DNA from: an uncultured Lachnospiraceae bacterium
GTDB lineage: Bacteria; Bacillota; Clostridia; Lachnospirales; Lachnospiraceae
Reading direction: 5' to 3'
Assembly: GCA_902784165.1 (NCBI GenBank)
Contig: CACZTL010000087.1
Coordinates: 1 to 35,905, forward strand
DNA: 35,905 bases
A program made the position numbers and the translations under genes. Positions 23,801 through 32,064 of this stretch are shown one piece after another. The notes below the pieces were generated by a model, which had not been told where the DNA came from, searched no databases, and was given only the letters and a program-made list of their open reading frames with translations. Position 1 is the stretch's first letter, and the number at the start of each line of letters is the position of its first letter.

Positions 23801-23829
23801 TTGACAAAAACGCAGTTATAGCGCAAAAT
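23801..23829 (+). promoter_or_regulatory. Possible argG promoter
   Basis: TTGACA (23801-23806) is 17 bases from CAAAAT (23824-23829). The -35 is ideal and the -10 weak, as for a regulated gene. No clear ArgR box was identified. Confidence 0.5.
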
Positions 23830-23841
23830 ATATCTTAAATT

Positions 23842-23873
23842 GGGGATGTTTGTTTAAGCATCCCCTTATTATT
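23842..23873 (+). terminator. Hairpin between the wall-protein gene and argG
   Basis: GGGGATG (23842-23848) pairs with CATCCCC (23859-23865), followed by TTATTATTAT. It may be the terminator of the wall-protein gene. Since it lies downstream of the predicted argG promoter, it could equally be an argG leader structure. Confidence 0.55.
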
Positions 23874-23895
23874 ATAAAAAAACAGGAGTAAAAAG

Positions 23896-25113
23896 ATGAA
23901 AGAAAAAGTAATCCTCGCCTACTCGGGCGGTCTTGATACGACAACAATTATCCCCTGGCTTCAGGAGAATTACGACTACGATGTGGTGTGCGTTTGCGCA
24001 GACGTCGGACAGGAGGAGGAGCTTGACGGTCTTGAAGAGCGCGCAAAGCTTTCCGGCGCCGAAAAGCTTTATATAGAGGATCTTACAGACGAATTTTGTG
24101 ATGATTATATCCTTCCCTGCATAAAGGCTCATGCCGTGTACGAGAATAAATATCTTCTCGGCACAAGCATGGCGCGTCCCGTTATCGCCAAGCGTCTCGT
24201 AGAAATCGCACGTAAAGAAGGTGCCACAGCTATCTGCCACGGAGCTACGGGAAAGGGAAATGATCAGGTGCGCTTTGAGCTTACCATCAAGGCTCTTGCC
24301 CCCGATCTTAAGATAATCGCTCCCTGGCGTGACGAAAAGTGGACACTTGAGTCACGTGAGGATGAGATAGCTTACTGTAAGGAGCATGGTATAGACCTTC
24401 CGTTTTCTTCATCAAGCGACTCCTACAGCCGCGACCGCAACATTTGGCATATAAGCCATGAAGGACTTGAGCTCGAGGAGCCGGGCAACGCTCCCGATTA
24501 CGATCATCTACTCGTCATGTCCGTATCTCCTGAGAAGGCTCCTGACGAGGCGGAAGAGGTAAGCATTACATTTGAAGCAGGCGCTCCCGTTGCGCTGAAC
24601 GGAAAGAAGATGAAGCTTTCCGGTATCGTTCGCGAGTTAAATAAGCTCGGCGGAAAGCACGGTATCGGTATTATCGACATCGTTGAGAACCGCGTGGTCG
24701 GCATGAAGTCACGCGGCGTTTATGAGACACCCGGCGGCACCATCCTTTATGAAGCGCATCAGCAGCTTGAGGAACTTATTCTTGACCGTGATACATATGC
24801 CGAAAAGATTGATATCGGCAACAAATATGCGCAGGTTGTCTACGAGGGCAAGTGGTTTGCGCCTTTACGCGAGGCTCTTCAGAGCTTTATCGAAACCACC
24901 CAGAAAAATGTTACCGGCGAGGTTAAGTTCAAGCTTTATAAGGGAAATATCATAAAGCAGGGAACTACGTCACCCTACTCACTTTATAACGAGTCTATTG
25001 CTTCATTTACGACCGGAGATCTTTATGACCATAAGGATGCGAACGGGTTTATAAATCTGTTCGGACTGTCTATGAAGGTACGGGCTATGAAAGAGGCTGA
25101 GAATAATAAATAA
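23896..25113 (+). CDS. argG: Argininosuccinate synthase
   Basis: This enzyme ligates citrulline and aspartate with ATP to argininosuccinate, the penultimate step of arginine synthesis. The 405-residue product is full length. The PP-loop is [10 protein letters not shown] (residues 7-16). [29 protein letters not shown] and APWRDEKW are family motifs. The start has AGGAG seven bases upstream. argH, usually downstream, is not present; a terminator follows the stop codon and then comes the AT-rich glycan island on the other strand. The island may have been inserted beside argG, but its insertion point is not marked by repeats. Confidence 0.97.
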   Translation: MKEKVILAYSGGLDTTTIIPWLQENYDYDVVCVCADVGQEEELDGLEERAKLSGAEKLYIEDLTDEFCDDYILPCIKAHAVYENKYLLGTSMARPVIAKRLVEIARKEGATAICHGATGKGNDQVRFELTIKALAPDLKIIAPWRDEKWTLESREDEIAYCKEHGIDLPFSSSSDSYSRDRNIWHISHEGLELEEPGNAPDYDHLLVMSVSPEKAPDEAEEVSITFEAGAPVALNGKKMKLSGIVRELNKLGGKHGIGIIDIVENRVVGMKSRGVYETPGGTILYEAHQQLEELILDRDTYAEKIDIGNKYAQVVYEGKWFAPLREALQSFIETTQKNVTGEVKFKLYKGNIIKQGTTSPYSLYNESIASFTTGDLYDHKDANGFINLFGLSMKVRAMKEAENNK

Positions 25114-25122
25114 TATATAAAA

Positions 25123-25173
25123 ACACCCGTCTGAGTGATCTTTGACTGGATCCGCGGACGGGTGTTTGTTTTT
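25123..25173. terminator. Terminator between argG and the glycan island
   Basis: ACACCCGTC (25123-25131) and GACGGGTGT (25157-25165) form a 9-bp stem with a 25-base loop, followed by TTGTTTTT on the plus strand. A-rich sequence on the other side suggests it may also end the minus-strand glycan operon. Confidence 0.85.
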
Positions 25174-25180
25174 AGTATAA

Positions 25181-26200
25181 TTATTTTTTTATGCGACTTA
25201 CAATTAAATTAATGATTTTAAATGTAGAAAAATTTGTTTTTCTCAAAAATTTTATCATGTAACCCCATTTCTCAGAAGCAACGACAGGAACATGATTATA
25301 TATCTCTTTACTAGCTTTTTTCAGCCTCTCGTCAAATAATCTGACCTTATCATACGAATTCATATTAGAAGGCATTGACGTCAGGATAACATATTTATTT
25401 TTAGCGCTGTCAGCAATCGTATTTTTTATATATTCTTTTGTCTTAGGGTAAATAATGTCTTTTTTTATCTTTTCATAATAGACTGCCATATTTTCAGAAA
25501 CTTTTGTAGCCTGATCGATATTTTTAAACCAACTTGAGCGTTGTACGCTCTGCCCTTCTCTTTCTGTACGATAAATGTAAACTCCCAAATTATACGCCGT
25601 TACTGAACGAATATAGGGAAGGGGCTTTATGTTATATTCAAAATCTGTATAAAAACAATTCTCCGTTATATGTAATCCTATATTTTTTAACACTTCAGTT
25701 CTATAGGTTATCTGATGCATAGCTAATTTTTTGCTGAACTCATAGTTTCTGATATCTTTGGTATAGGCATTTTTAAATGCTTTTTTATCCGATACAACTT
25801 CAATACTGCCATCTAAATCGTTAAATCTGAAATACTTCGTTAAGACCAAATCTGCTGTCTCTTTTTTTAATCTGTTAATAAAAGATTTCAAACTTTTTGT
25901 GTCAACCCAATCATCACCGTCAACAAGCTTAAAATATTTTCCCCTTGAAACGTATAGACTTTTGTTTATTGTAGATCCATAACCTCCGTTATCTTTATTG
26001 ATAACAATAAAAGTGTCAGGATATTTTTCTGCATATTCTTTGGCAATATTTGCAGTCTTGTCTATTGAACCATCATTTATTATAATGACCTCAAAAAGAT
26101 TCATTATCTCTTTATCACAAATAAAACTGTCGAGTGTTTGAGAAATATACTTCTCAACATTATAAGCTGCAACAGAAAATGTAATTACTTTATCTTTCAT
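25181..26200 (-). CDS. Family 2 glycosyltransferase
   Basis: A 339-residue GT-A fold enzyme, the last gene of the glycan operon. The donor site is seen as FSVAAYNVEKYISQTLDS at the N-terminus, VIIINDGSIDKT, NGGYGSTINKSL and VDGDDW, the DxD-like metal site around residue 100. The C-terminal half is not recognisable in detail. Three starts are possible (TTG 26206, ATG 26203, ATG 26200). The last has GAGG seven bases upstream and is preferred. Base composition is far more AT-rich than argG or glyA. The sugar transferred cannot be deduced. No membrane helices were noticed, so it probably acts at the inner membrane face. Confidence 0.88.
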   Translation of the reverse strand: MKDKVITFSVAAYNVEKYISQTLDSFICDKEIMNLFEVIIINDGSIDKTANIAKEYAEKYPDTFIVINKDNGGYGSTINKSLYVSRGKYFKLVDGDDWVDTKSLKSFINRLKKETADLVLTKYFRFNDLDGSIEVVSDKKAFKNAYTKDIRNYEFSKKLAMHQITYRTEVLKNIGLHITENCFYTDFEYNIKPLPYIRSVTAYNLGVYIYRTEREGQSVQRSSWFKNIDQATKVSENMAVYYEKIKKDIIYPKTKEYIKNTIADSAKNKYVILTSMPSNMNSYDKVRLFDERLKKASKEIYNHVPVVASEKWGYMIKFLRKTNFSTFKIINLIVSRIKK

Positions 26201-26254
26201 CATCAATCCTCACGTTTATCATGATGCTAACCTAGCATATTCAAAAATAAAAAA

Positions 26255-27256
26255 CTATATTTCGAAACTTGATCTTTTAGGAAATAATCTTTCAAAGAAT
26301 CTTATTGTCTTCTTTTTTTCAGTATTAAAATCATATCCTTCCCCATCATCATTGAGGCATACAAGTTTAGGCCTTCCACACTTTATAGCATCATATATCT
26401 CACCTGAATCACGACCATATTCATAATATCGTCCGAAATTTATATCCCTGGGATAAAAATAACCTGCTGCCATATCCCAATAACTAAACAACCAATGATT
26501 AATATTTGTGTAATTATTACGAAACCTTGATCTTGATGTTGCATCCATTGCTTCCTTTTCCAATTGCCACATCTTTCTTATGACACTCTTTCGAACTGAA
26601 TTTGGTAAGTGTTCATCAGTAAAACCGGAAAAATGCTTCCAAGGCAGCATAAATATATTATTGATCATCTGTTTACCATATTTTACATTTATCCATTTGG
26701 AAATATTTTTGATCATGCTCTGTCGTTTATCAAAATATTTATTGATTATAGAAATATTATTTTGAATCAGATGAGAAAAATTGTCCTTTAGCGAATAACC
26801 ATATGGTTGAAAAGGTCTCATTACAGCACTTGTACATATTCTTTTATTAATAAAAAAATCTGTAGGCTTTATTTTATTGAGTATAAACATGTCGTCATCA
26901 AAAAGAACGAATTGTTCTGATAACGCTTTAATCCTGTGAAGGTTTACTTGTATGGCATTTGAATTAAAAGTAGGTAAATATTTTTCCGGGATAAAATCAG
27001 AATGGGACAGGCACACCAGTTTTTTATGTTTAATATTCAACCATGCCGGTTGTTGACCACAGGTTATAAAAAAAACCTTACGCACCCATGGAGCATTTTT
27101 TTCTATACCCCTAAACAGATATTTTAAACACTCCCAATCTCTGAATCGAATATCTCTTTTGTCGTCAGCTTCGGAAATAGTTTCATATTTACTTTTTTCA
27201 TCCTGCCAGCTTTTGTCGGCCGGGTCCACCCATGTAATAACAAAATCTATAGGCAT
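26255..27256 (-). CDS. Stealth-family sugar-phosphate transferase
   Basis: A 333-residue protein of the Stealth family, which transfers hexose-1-phosphate units during capsule or phosphoglycan synthesis. Conserved region 1 is IDFVITWVDPADKSW (residues 3-17). Region 2 spans RDWECLKYLFRGIEKNAPWV through LPTFNSNAIQVNLHRI and FVLFDDDMFI (about 40-125). A later region has PWKHFSGFTDEHLP, and CLNDDGEG lies near the C-terminus. The set matches the bacterial capsule phosphotransferases. It lies third in the operon, so the glycan made is expected to contain phosphodiester links. The start has GAGGAG about 11 bases upstream. AT-rich codons match its neighbours. Confidence 0.88.
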   Translation of the reverse strand: MPIDFVITWVDPADKSWQDEKSKYETISEADDKRDIRFRDWECLKYLFRGIEKNAPWVRKVFFITCGQQPAWLNIKHKKLVCLSHSDFIPEKYLPTFNSNAIQVNLHRIKALSEQFVLFDDDMFILNKIKPTDFFINKRICTSAVMRPFQPYGYSLKDNFSHLIQNNISIINKYFDKRQSMIKNISKWINVKYGKQMINNIFMLPWKHFSGFTDEHLPNSVRKSVIRKMWQLEKEAMDATSRSRFRNNYTNINHWLFSYWDMAAGYFYPRDINFGRYYEYGRDSGEIYDAIKCGRPKLVCLNDDGEGYDFNTEKKKTIRFFERLFPKRSSFEI

Positions 27257-27292
27257 AAGCCTTTTTCTCCTCTTTATTTTTAGATATCTAAA

Positions 27293-28321
27293 TCATAGAT
27301 TACTAAGTTTCCTTTTTATGTATTTTTCAAATATCCAAAGATGAACCATGTGATATTTAATAATGATAAATTTTAATGCATCTTTAAAATTATCTAGGTT
27401 TTTTAATTCTATAGAATTCCAGATAGGCATAATATTTTTTGAATTCAAAAAATTATATAATGAATTAATCCTTTTTGATGACTCGGTCATATCGTTTCCT
27501 CTGAATACAAACAACCCCAGAGAATCATTCACTTTGTCAAAAAAGAACTTTTTTTCTGTTTTAGGTTTTATATTATAATCTTTTTTAAATTCATTATATC
27601 TTTTAAACAATCCTTTTAATTCTTTGTAAATCTGAGGGCGACACGACATAACAGCCGATCCTTCTCGTACTATGCGATGATACAAAACTTTCTTTTTAAA
27701 AAACATGGAATCTATGTATTGTGCATATTTGAGATTAAATAAAACATCCTCTCCTATCGGCATATTTTCATCAAAAAAAATATCATTCTTTTTTATTATA
27801 TCTGCCCTGTAGAGCTTACATACCGGTGCCATTGCCGGTCTCTTTTTTCCATAATTGGCCAGGCTCTTTTCCGTCAACTCCTTTTTAGCAGCTATGCCTT
27901 TAAGAAAAACGTCTTTCGTCCATTCCGATTCGTATATATCAATTGTTCTTCCTGACTCATCAATATTTTTAAATGCACACATCGTGACATCTGCACAATA
28001 TTTTTTTTGCAAATCCGTCAATATTTTTATATAACCTTGCAGAAGTATATCATCAGAATCAACAAAGGTTATCAATTCACCTTTACTTTCATTAATCCCC
28101 CTATTCCTTGCTGCGGATACACCTTTATTACTTTGCTCAAAATATCTGATCCTACTATCAGCGAAACTTTTACATATATCGCCACTATCATCTGTGGAGC
28201 CATCATTGATAAGTAATAATTCAAACTCCTCATAATTTTGAGAAAGAATACTATCTATGCAACTTCTCAAATATTTTTCACTATTATATATAGGAACTAT
28301 AACACTGACTTTCTGCTTCAT
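27293..28321 (-). CDS. Family 2 glycosyltransferase
   Basis: A 342-residue GT2 enzyme with a typical N-terminus: KVSVIVPIYNSEKYLRSCID, LLINDGSTDDSG, NKGVSAARNRGI and FVDSDD, the metal-binding site near residue 90. The C-terminal region is AT-rich in codon use (many Lys, Asn, Ile, Phe). Such enzymes add one sugar to a lipid-linked acceptor in capsule or exopolysaccharide synthesis. The second ATG (28321) is preferred over 28327, since AAGGA lies about eight bases upstream. It follows the GT4 gene after 14 bases and precedes the Stealth gene by 36, so it is the second gene of the operon. Confidence 0.9.
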   Translation of the reverse strand: MKQKVSVIVPIYNSEKYLRSCIDSILSQNYEEFELLLINDGSTDDSGDICKSFADSRIRYFEQSNKGVSAARNRGINESKGELITFVDSDDILLQGYIKILTDLQKKYCADVTMCAFKNIDESGRTIDIYESEWTKDVFLKGIAAKKELTEKSLANYGKKRPAMAPVCKLYRADIIKKNDIFFDENMPIGEDVLFNLKYAQYIDSMFFKKKVLYHRIVREGSAVMSCRPQIYKELKGLFKRYNEFKKDYNIKPKTEKKFFFDKVNDSLGLFVFRGNDMTESSKRINSLYNFLNSKNIMPIWNSIELKNLDNFKDALKFIIIKYHMVHLWIFEKYIKRKLSNL

Positions 28322-28335
28322 AAACATTTTCCTTG

Positions 28336-29481
28336 CTATTTATTTTTATAAAAATCAATAAGCTGACCTACTGTTGCCTCTATACTGTAACCTTTTTTCT
28401 CTATCAAACTCGACATATTCTTTCTTATATATTTTTTACTATACATAAGTTTTTCAGACCAACGATAAATACTGCCATCATCTATAGGAAGAAAAACGGC
28501 ATTCTCAGATAACGCTGCTTCCTTTGTTATAGTATCAGAAAGCAATACCGGCAATCCCGCCGCCTGCGCTTCGATTCCGACGATTGGTAAACCTTCAAAA
28601 AAAGAAGGCAATATAAACACATCCATCCCTTGTAAAAGCTCATTTACCCTGTCGCTGAGACCATAAAAAATCACATTGTCGTCAAGACCTTTATCTTTTA
28701 CAATTTTTTTTATATTAGCAATAAGTTCCCCTGCCCCAACAAGTAATAATTTTGTGTCTCCTTCACAACCATGTTTTTTCCATGATTCGCAAAAATCAGA
28801 AAAAATCTTAATAACATATTCGTGATTTTTCTGATACATAAATCTTCCGACATGTCCTATAAGATAATCAGAATTATCAATGTCTAATTCCGCCCTGACT
28901 TTTTTTCTTATATTTTCGTTAAAAGCAAACTTTTCTATATCTATACCGTTTTTTATCAATGTAACACCGGTCTTTGGTATTCCGGGAAACATCCACTTTG
29001 ATGCAGAATATGAGCATGCAACGTACTTACCATTTATTATCTTTAGTAACTTACGACATATCAAATGAAGTTTTTCTTTGATCTCTCTATTATTTCCGTC
29101 CGTTCCCGTAGCATGAGAGTGCAATAATATTTTAGGTACACCACACCTTTTAGCTGCTAATCCGGATACAAGTAGTTTATTAGCTACATCTGAATGAATA
29201 TGCACCACATCATACCTTTCCTGTTTCAAAAGGCTGCACATATGCTTATATATATAAAACTGCTTTTTAATCTTACTCCCCTTGTATCCAACAAAAAATA
29301 TCCTTGTCCCAAGACTTCTTAAGTACTTTATATTTTCTTTTTTCTCAAATGGCTCCAGTGCAGCTATATCTATCTGCATATCATCAGGCTTTTTCTCTAT
29401 AACACTCTTTATCAGTGAAAAAACTCCCCCATTACCCTGATCATCAACATTTACCTCAAGTACTCTTATCTTTCTTGCCAT
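28336..29481 (-). CDS. Family 4 glycosyltransferase
   Basis: A 381-residue GT-B enzyme, the first gene of the glycan operon. The N-terminal acceptor domain has LEVNVDDQGNGGVFSLIKSV and YDVVHIHSDVANKLL. The donor domain has IGHVGRFMYQKNHEYVIKIF, LLLVGAGEL and FYGLSDRVNELLQGMDVF. LPSFFEGLPIVGIEAQAAGL carries the E-x7-E motif of retaining GT4 enzymes. It resembles EpsF/capsule transferases that extend an undecaprenyl-linked oligosaccharide. No initiating phosphosugar transferase, flippase or polymerase is in the island, so those must be encoded elsewhere. Confidence 0.92.
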   Translation of the reverse strand: MARKIRVLEVNVDDQGNGGVFSLIKSVIEKKPDDMQIDIAALEPFEKKENIKYLRSLGTRIFFVGYKGSKIKKQFYIYKHMCSLLKQERYDVVHIHSDVANKLLVSGLAAKRCGVPKILLHSHATGTDGNNREIKEKLHLICRKLLKIINGKYVACSYSASKWMFPGIPKTGVTLIKNGIDIEKFAFNENIRKKVRAELDIDNSDYLIGHVGRFMYQKNHEYVIKIFSDFCESWKKHGCEGDTKLLLVGAGELIANIKKIVKDKGLDDNVIFYGLSDRVNELLQGMDVFILPSFFEGLPIVGIEAQAAGLPVLLSDTITKEAALSENAVFLPIDDGSIYRWSEKLMYSKKYIRKNMSSLIEKKGYSIEATVGQLIDFYKNK

Positions 29482-29538
29482 GTCTTCTCTCCGCAGTACA
29501 ACAATTTATGCATGTATTTATGACACTAACTTCCGTTT

Positions 29539-29567
29539 ATCATACTCCAAATACCGAATTCTTACAA
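29539..29567 (-). promoter_or_regulatory. Promoter of the glycan operon
   Basis: On the minus strand, TTGTAA (29562-29567) is 17 bases from TATGAT (29539-29544), just past the glyA terminator. The island therefore has its own start and is not an extension of glyA. Confidence 0.7.
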
Positions 29568-29574
29568 GTACAGT

Positions 29575-29600
29575 AAAAAAACGGCCTTTCGGCCGCCTTT
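29575..29600 (-). terminator. glyA terminator
   Basis: On the minus strand, CGGCC-GAAA-GGCCG is followed by seven U residues, about 25 bases past the glyA stop codon. This is a classic stable tetraloop terminator. Confidence 0.93.
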
Positions 29601-29620
29601 ATCAAAAGCCTCTATTCCAA

Positions 29621-30859
29621 TCAATCCTCATAAAGCGGATGTCTGTCCGTAAGCTCCTTAACTATAGCCATAGCCTCATCCGGCTTTTCATCAATGATGG
29701 CAAGCTTAATAGCCTCTGCTATCTTATCGCAATCATCCGTATCAAAGCCTCTTGCGGTAACTGCTGCCGTTCCGAGACGGATACCGCTTGTTACGAAGGG
29801 TGACTGGGGATCGTTAGGAATCGTGTTCTTGTTGCAGGTTATATTTACCGCGTCAAGAATAGCCTCAACCTCTTTACCTGTCTTACCGAGTTTAACAAGG
29901 TCAACGAGCATAAGATGATTATCTGTTCCTCCGGAAACGATATCAAATCCTCTACTCTGAAGGCCTTCGCAAAGTGCCGCTGCATTTTTTACGATGTTCT
30001 CCGCATATGTCTTAAATGAAGGCTCAAGAGCTTCCTTAAAGCACACTGCCTTTGATGCAATAACATGCATAAGGGGACCGCCCTGGTTACCGGGGAACAC
30101 TGCCTTGTTTAACTTATGCTCTGTTGCAAACTCCTCAGAAGAAAGAATAAGTCCGCCTCTTGGACCGCGAAGTGTCTTATGTGTAGTCGTGGTCACTACA
30201 TGCGCATGAGGAATGGGGCTTGGATGGGCGCCTCCGGCAACAAGTCCGGCTATATGAGCCATATCCACCATAAGGAATGCCCCCACCTCATCAGCAATCT
30301 CTCTGAAACGCGCAAAATCTATAGTTCTTGCGTAAGCACTTGCTCCCGCAATGATCATCTTAGGCTTGCTCTCAAGCGCGATCCTTCTTACCTCATCATA
30401 ATCAATAAAGCCCTCGTCATTAACTCCGTAGGGAACTATATTAAAGTAATCACCTGATACATTGGCCGGTGAGCCGTGTGAAAGGTGTCCGCCGCAATCA
30501 AGGCTCATACCCATGATCGTATCTCCGGGACGGCAAAGCGCATAAAATACGGCAAAGTTAGCCTGCGCGCCTGAATGAGGCTGTACATTGGCATAGGTGC
30601 ATCCGAAAAGCTCCTTGGCTCGCTCTATAGCCTGGGTTTCCACAACGTCCACATACTCACAACCGCCGTAGTAACGCTTTCCGGGATATCCTTCAGCATA
30701 TTTATTTGTAAGCGGACTACCCATAGCCGCCATGACAGCCTCGCTTACGAGGTTTTCTGAAGCAATAAGCTCGATATGAGTCCTCTGCCTGTTTATCTCA
30801 TCCTCCATCGCCTTAGCAACAACAGGATCATATTCCTTAATAAGATCAAATGAATACAT
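29621..30859 (-). CDS. glyA: Serine hydroxymethyltransferase
   Basis: This PLP enzyme interconverts serine and glycine with tetrahydrofolate and supplies one-carbon units. The 412-residue product has [10 protein letters not shown] (residues 33-42), [15 protein letters not shown], and the PLP-binding Lys228 in [28 protein letters not shown] and the C-terminal [14 protein letters not shown] are further family motifs. The start ATG has GGAGG about ten bases upstream. It is a single-gene transcription unit, with a promoter at 30927 and a terminator at 29575. The upstream repeat at 30979 separates it from the aspS-femAB operon. Confidence 0.97.
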   Translation of the reverse strand: MYSFDLIKEYDPVVAKAMEDEINRQRTHIELIASENLVSEAVMAAMGSPLTNKYAEGYPGKRYYGGCEYVDVVETQAIERAKELFGCTYANVQPHSGAQANFAVFYALCRPGDTIMGMSLDCGGHLSHGSPANVSGDYFNIVPYGVNDEGFIDYDEVRRIALESKPKMIIAGASAYARTIDFARFREIADEVGAFLMVDMAHIAGLVAGGAHPSPIPHAHVVTTTTHKTLRGPRGGLILSSEEFATEHKLNKAVFPGNQGGPLMHVIASKAVCFKEALEPSFKTYAENIVKNAAALCEGLQSRGFDIVSGGTDNHLMLVDLVKLGKTGKEVEAILDAVNITCNKNTIPNDPQSPFVTSGIRLGTAAVTARGFDTDDCDKIAEAIKLAIIDEKPDEAMAIVKELTDRHPLYED

Positions 30860-30926
30860 CTTACGTTCATCCTCCGAAAAATTTATATATATTGTAAATG
30901 TGTGATTCTTATATATTCAGCTATAT

Positions 30927-30956
30927 ATTATATACTATATCAGCTAATTTTTTCAA
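30927..30956 (-). promoter_or_regulatory. glyA promoter
   Basis: On the minus strand, TTGAAA (30951-30956) is 18 bases from a perfect TATAAT (30927-30932). The leader of about 60 bases shows no riboswitch fold. Confidence 0.7.
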
Positions 30957-30978
30957 GTATCTGTAACGAGTGTGTTAG

Positions 30979-31063
30979 AAGTGTGTCAGATGGGGACAGT
31001 CCCTTTGTGTCAGAAGGGGCAAGCCCTTCTGACACAAAGGGACTGTCCCCATCTGACACACTT
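30979..31063. repeat. REP-like long palindrome, copy 3 (perfect 40-bp arms)
   Basis: The arm 30979-31018 is exactly the reverse complement of 31024-31063, with a 5-base loop. The arms contain GTGTGTCAGATGGGGACAGT and continue 6-7 bases further inward (GAAGGG) than the other long copies. The element runs into the stop codon of the femAB gene, whose TAA is at 31062-31064. It also lies upstream of the glyA promoter. Confidence 0.94.
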
Positions 31064-32063
31064 ATTTTGATATAAACTCTTTATACGCCCCTTCATCCAG
31101 CACCACATCAAGCTCTCCGACCCACACAAACGGATCATCTGCCTTGCAAAAACCGTGCTTGAAAAAGAAAAGCCCGTCCTCCATATCAAGCGAATAAGTT
31201 CCGCCCATATTGAAATAATCAAGACCGAGCTCTGCGCCCCACCGGATCAGATCCCAAATAAGCAAATATCCGGGAGATACTTTAGCGCCCCTCATAGTCT
31301 TAGTTCCGCCATAAACATACCACATACGGTCTCCGTAAGGCAGTCCCATCATAGCTCCGATAATCTCACCCTCATACTCAGATGTATATATCCTAAGCTC
31401 GGGAAATGCAGCAACCAGCCTCTCAAAATACTCTTTTGGTCTGTAGGTTATCCCCTGTCTGTCCGCCATTTCCTTATGAAGCTCAAAAAATATATCTATA
31501 TCCTCCTGAGACCTGCCGTATCTGTTTACAACCCCGTTCTTTTCCGAAGCCTTGATATGACGCTTGGTCATGGAATTAAATCCCGCCTTTATATCATCGG
31601 GCGTTTTATCCTTGATAGTAAGCATAATCTCATACCTGGGATTTGAAAATGAATGTATCTCAGTGCCGTCAGCTCTGAACTTAAACCCTTCCGCCCTATA
31701 TCTGTCAGCCAGCTCCTCATCACGCTTTACACAGGGATCCATTCTGAGTAAAAACGCATTATACTTCTCAAATAAAGGCTTAGCCTCTTCTATGAGTCTC
31801 TTTGTTGTATCTATGTCATAAAAATCCGAAACGGGCCCCCTGGGCGCATACAAAAAGGTTTTTTCACCCACGGCTTTGATTCCGAGCACAGACATCGCTG
31901 CCGTTATATTACCGTCTTCTTCTGTGTAAATGTAATCACTCGTCCAGTTATTTTTTACATCCGCCCAGTTCATATCCTGCATGGCGTGTGTGAACGGACT
32001 GTTGCGGACAAATTCATTATATCTTGCAACAGCGTCCTTATCATTTTTATCAAGTACAGGCAT
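31062..32063 (-). CDS. FemAB-family aminoacyltransferase (peptidoglycan branch type)
   Basis: A 333-residue protein of the FemA/FemX/MurM kind, with two GNAT-like halves, which add amino acids from aminoacyl-tRNA to lipid II. Visible motifs are YAPRGPVSDFYD near residue 72, LLRMDPCV, SMTKRHIKASEKNG and MWYVYGGTKTMRG. The C-terminal block is YLLIWDLIRWGAELGLDYFNMG. The amino acid added cannot be read from sequence. It starts one base after the aspS stop, with AAGGAGGG inside aspS, so the two are translationally coupled. The stop codon overlaps the perfect palindrome at 30979. A role outside the cell wall is possible but less likely. Confidence 0.87.
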   Translation of the reverse strand: MPVLDKNDKDAVARYNEFVRNSPFTHAMQDMNWADVKNNWTSDYIYTEEDGNITAAMSVLGIKAVGEKTFLYAPRGPVSDFYDIDTTKRLIEEAKPLFEKYNAFLLRMDPCVKRDEELADRYRAEGFKFRADGTEIHSFSNPRYEIMLTIKDKTPDDIKAGFNSMTKRHIKASEKNGVVNRYGRSQEDIDIFFELHKEMADRQGITYRPKEYFERLVAAFPELRIYTSEYEGEIIGAMMGLPYGDRMWYVYGGTKTMRGAKVSPGYLLIWDLIRWGAELGLDYFNMGGTYSLDMEDGLFFFKHGFCKADDPFVWVGELDVVLDEGAYKEFISK

Positions 32064-32064
32064 G

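Noticed and set aside
3-31063. The palindromes as a CRISPR array or as IS ends
   Set aside because: Copies are kilobases apart, without regular spacers, and no transposase or target duplication flanks them. They fit a REP-like family better.
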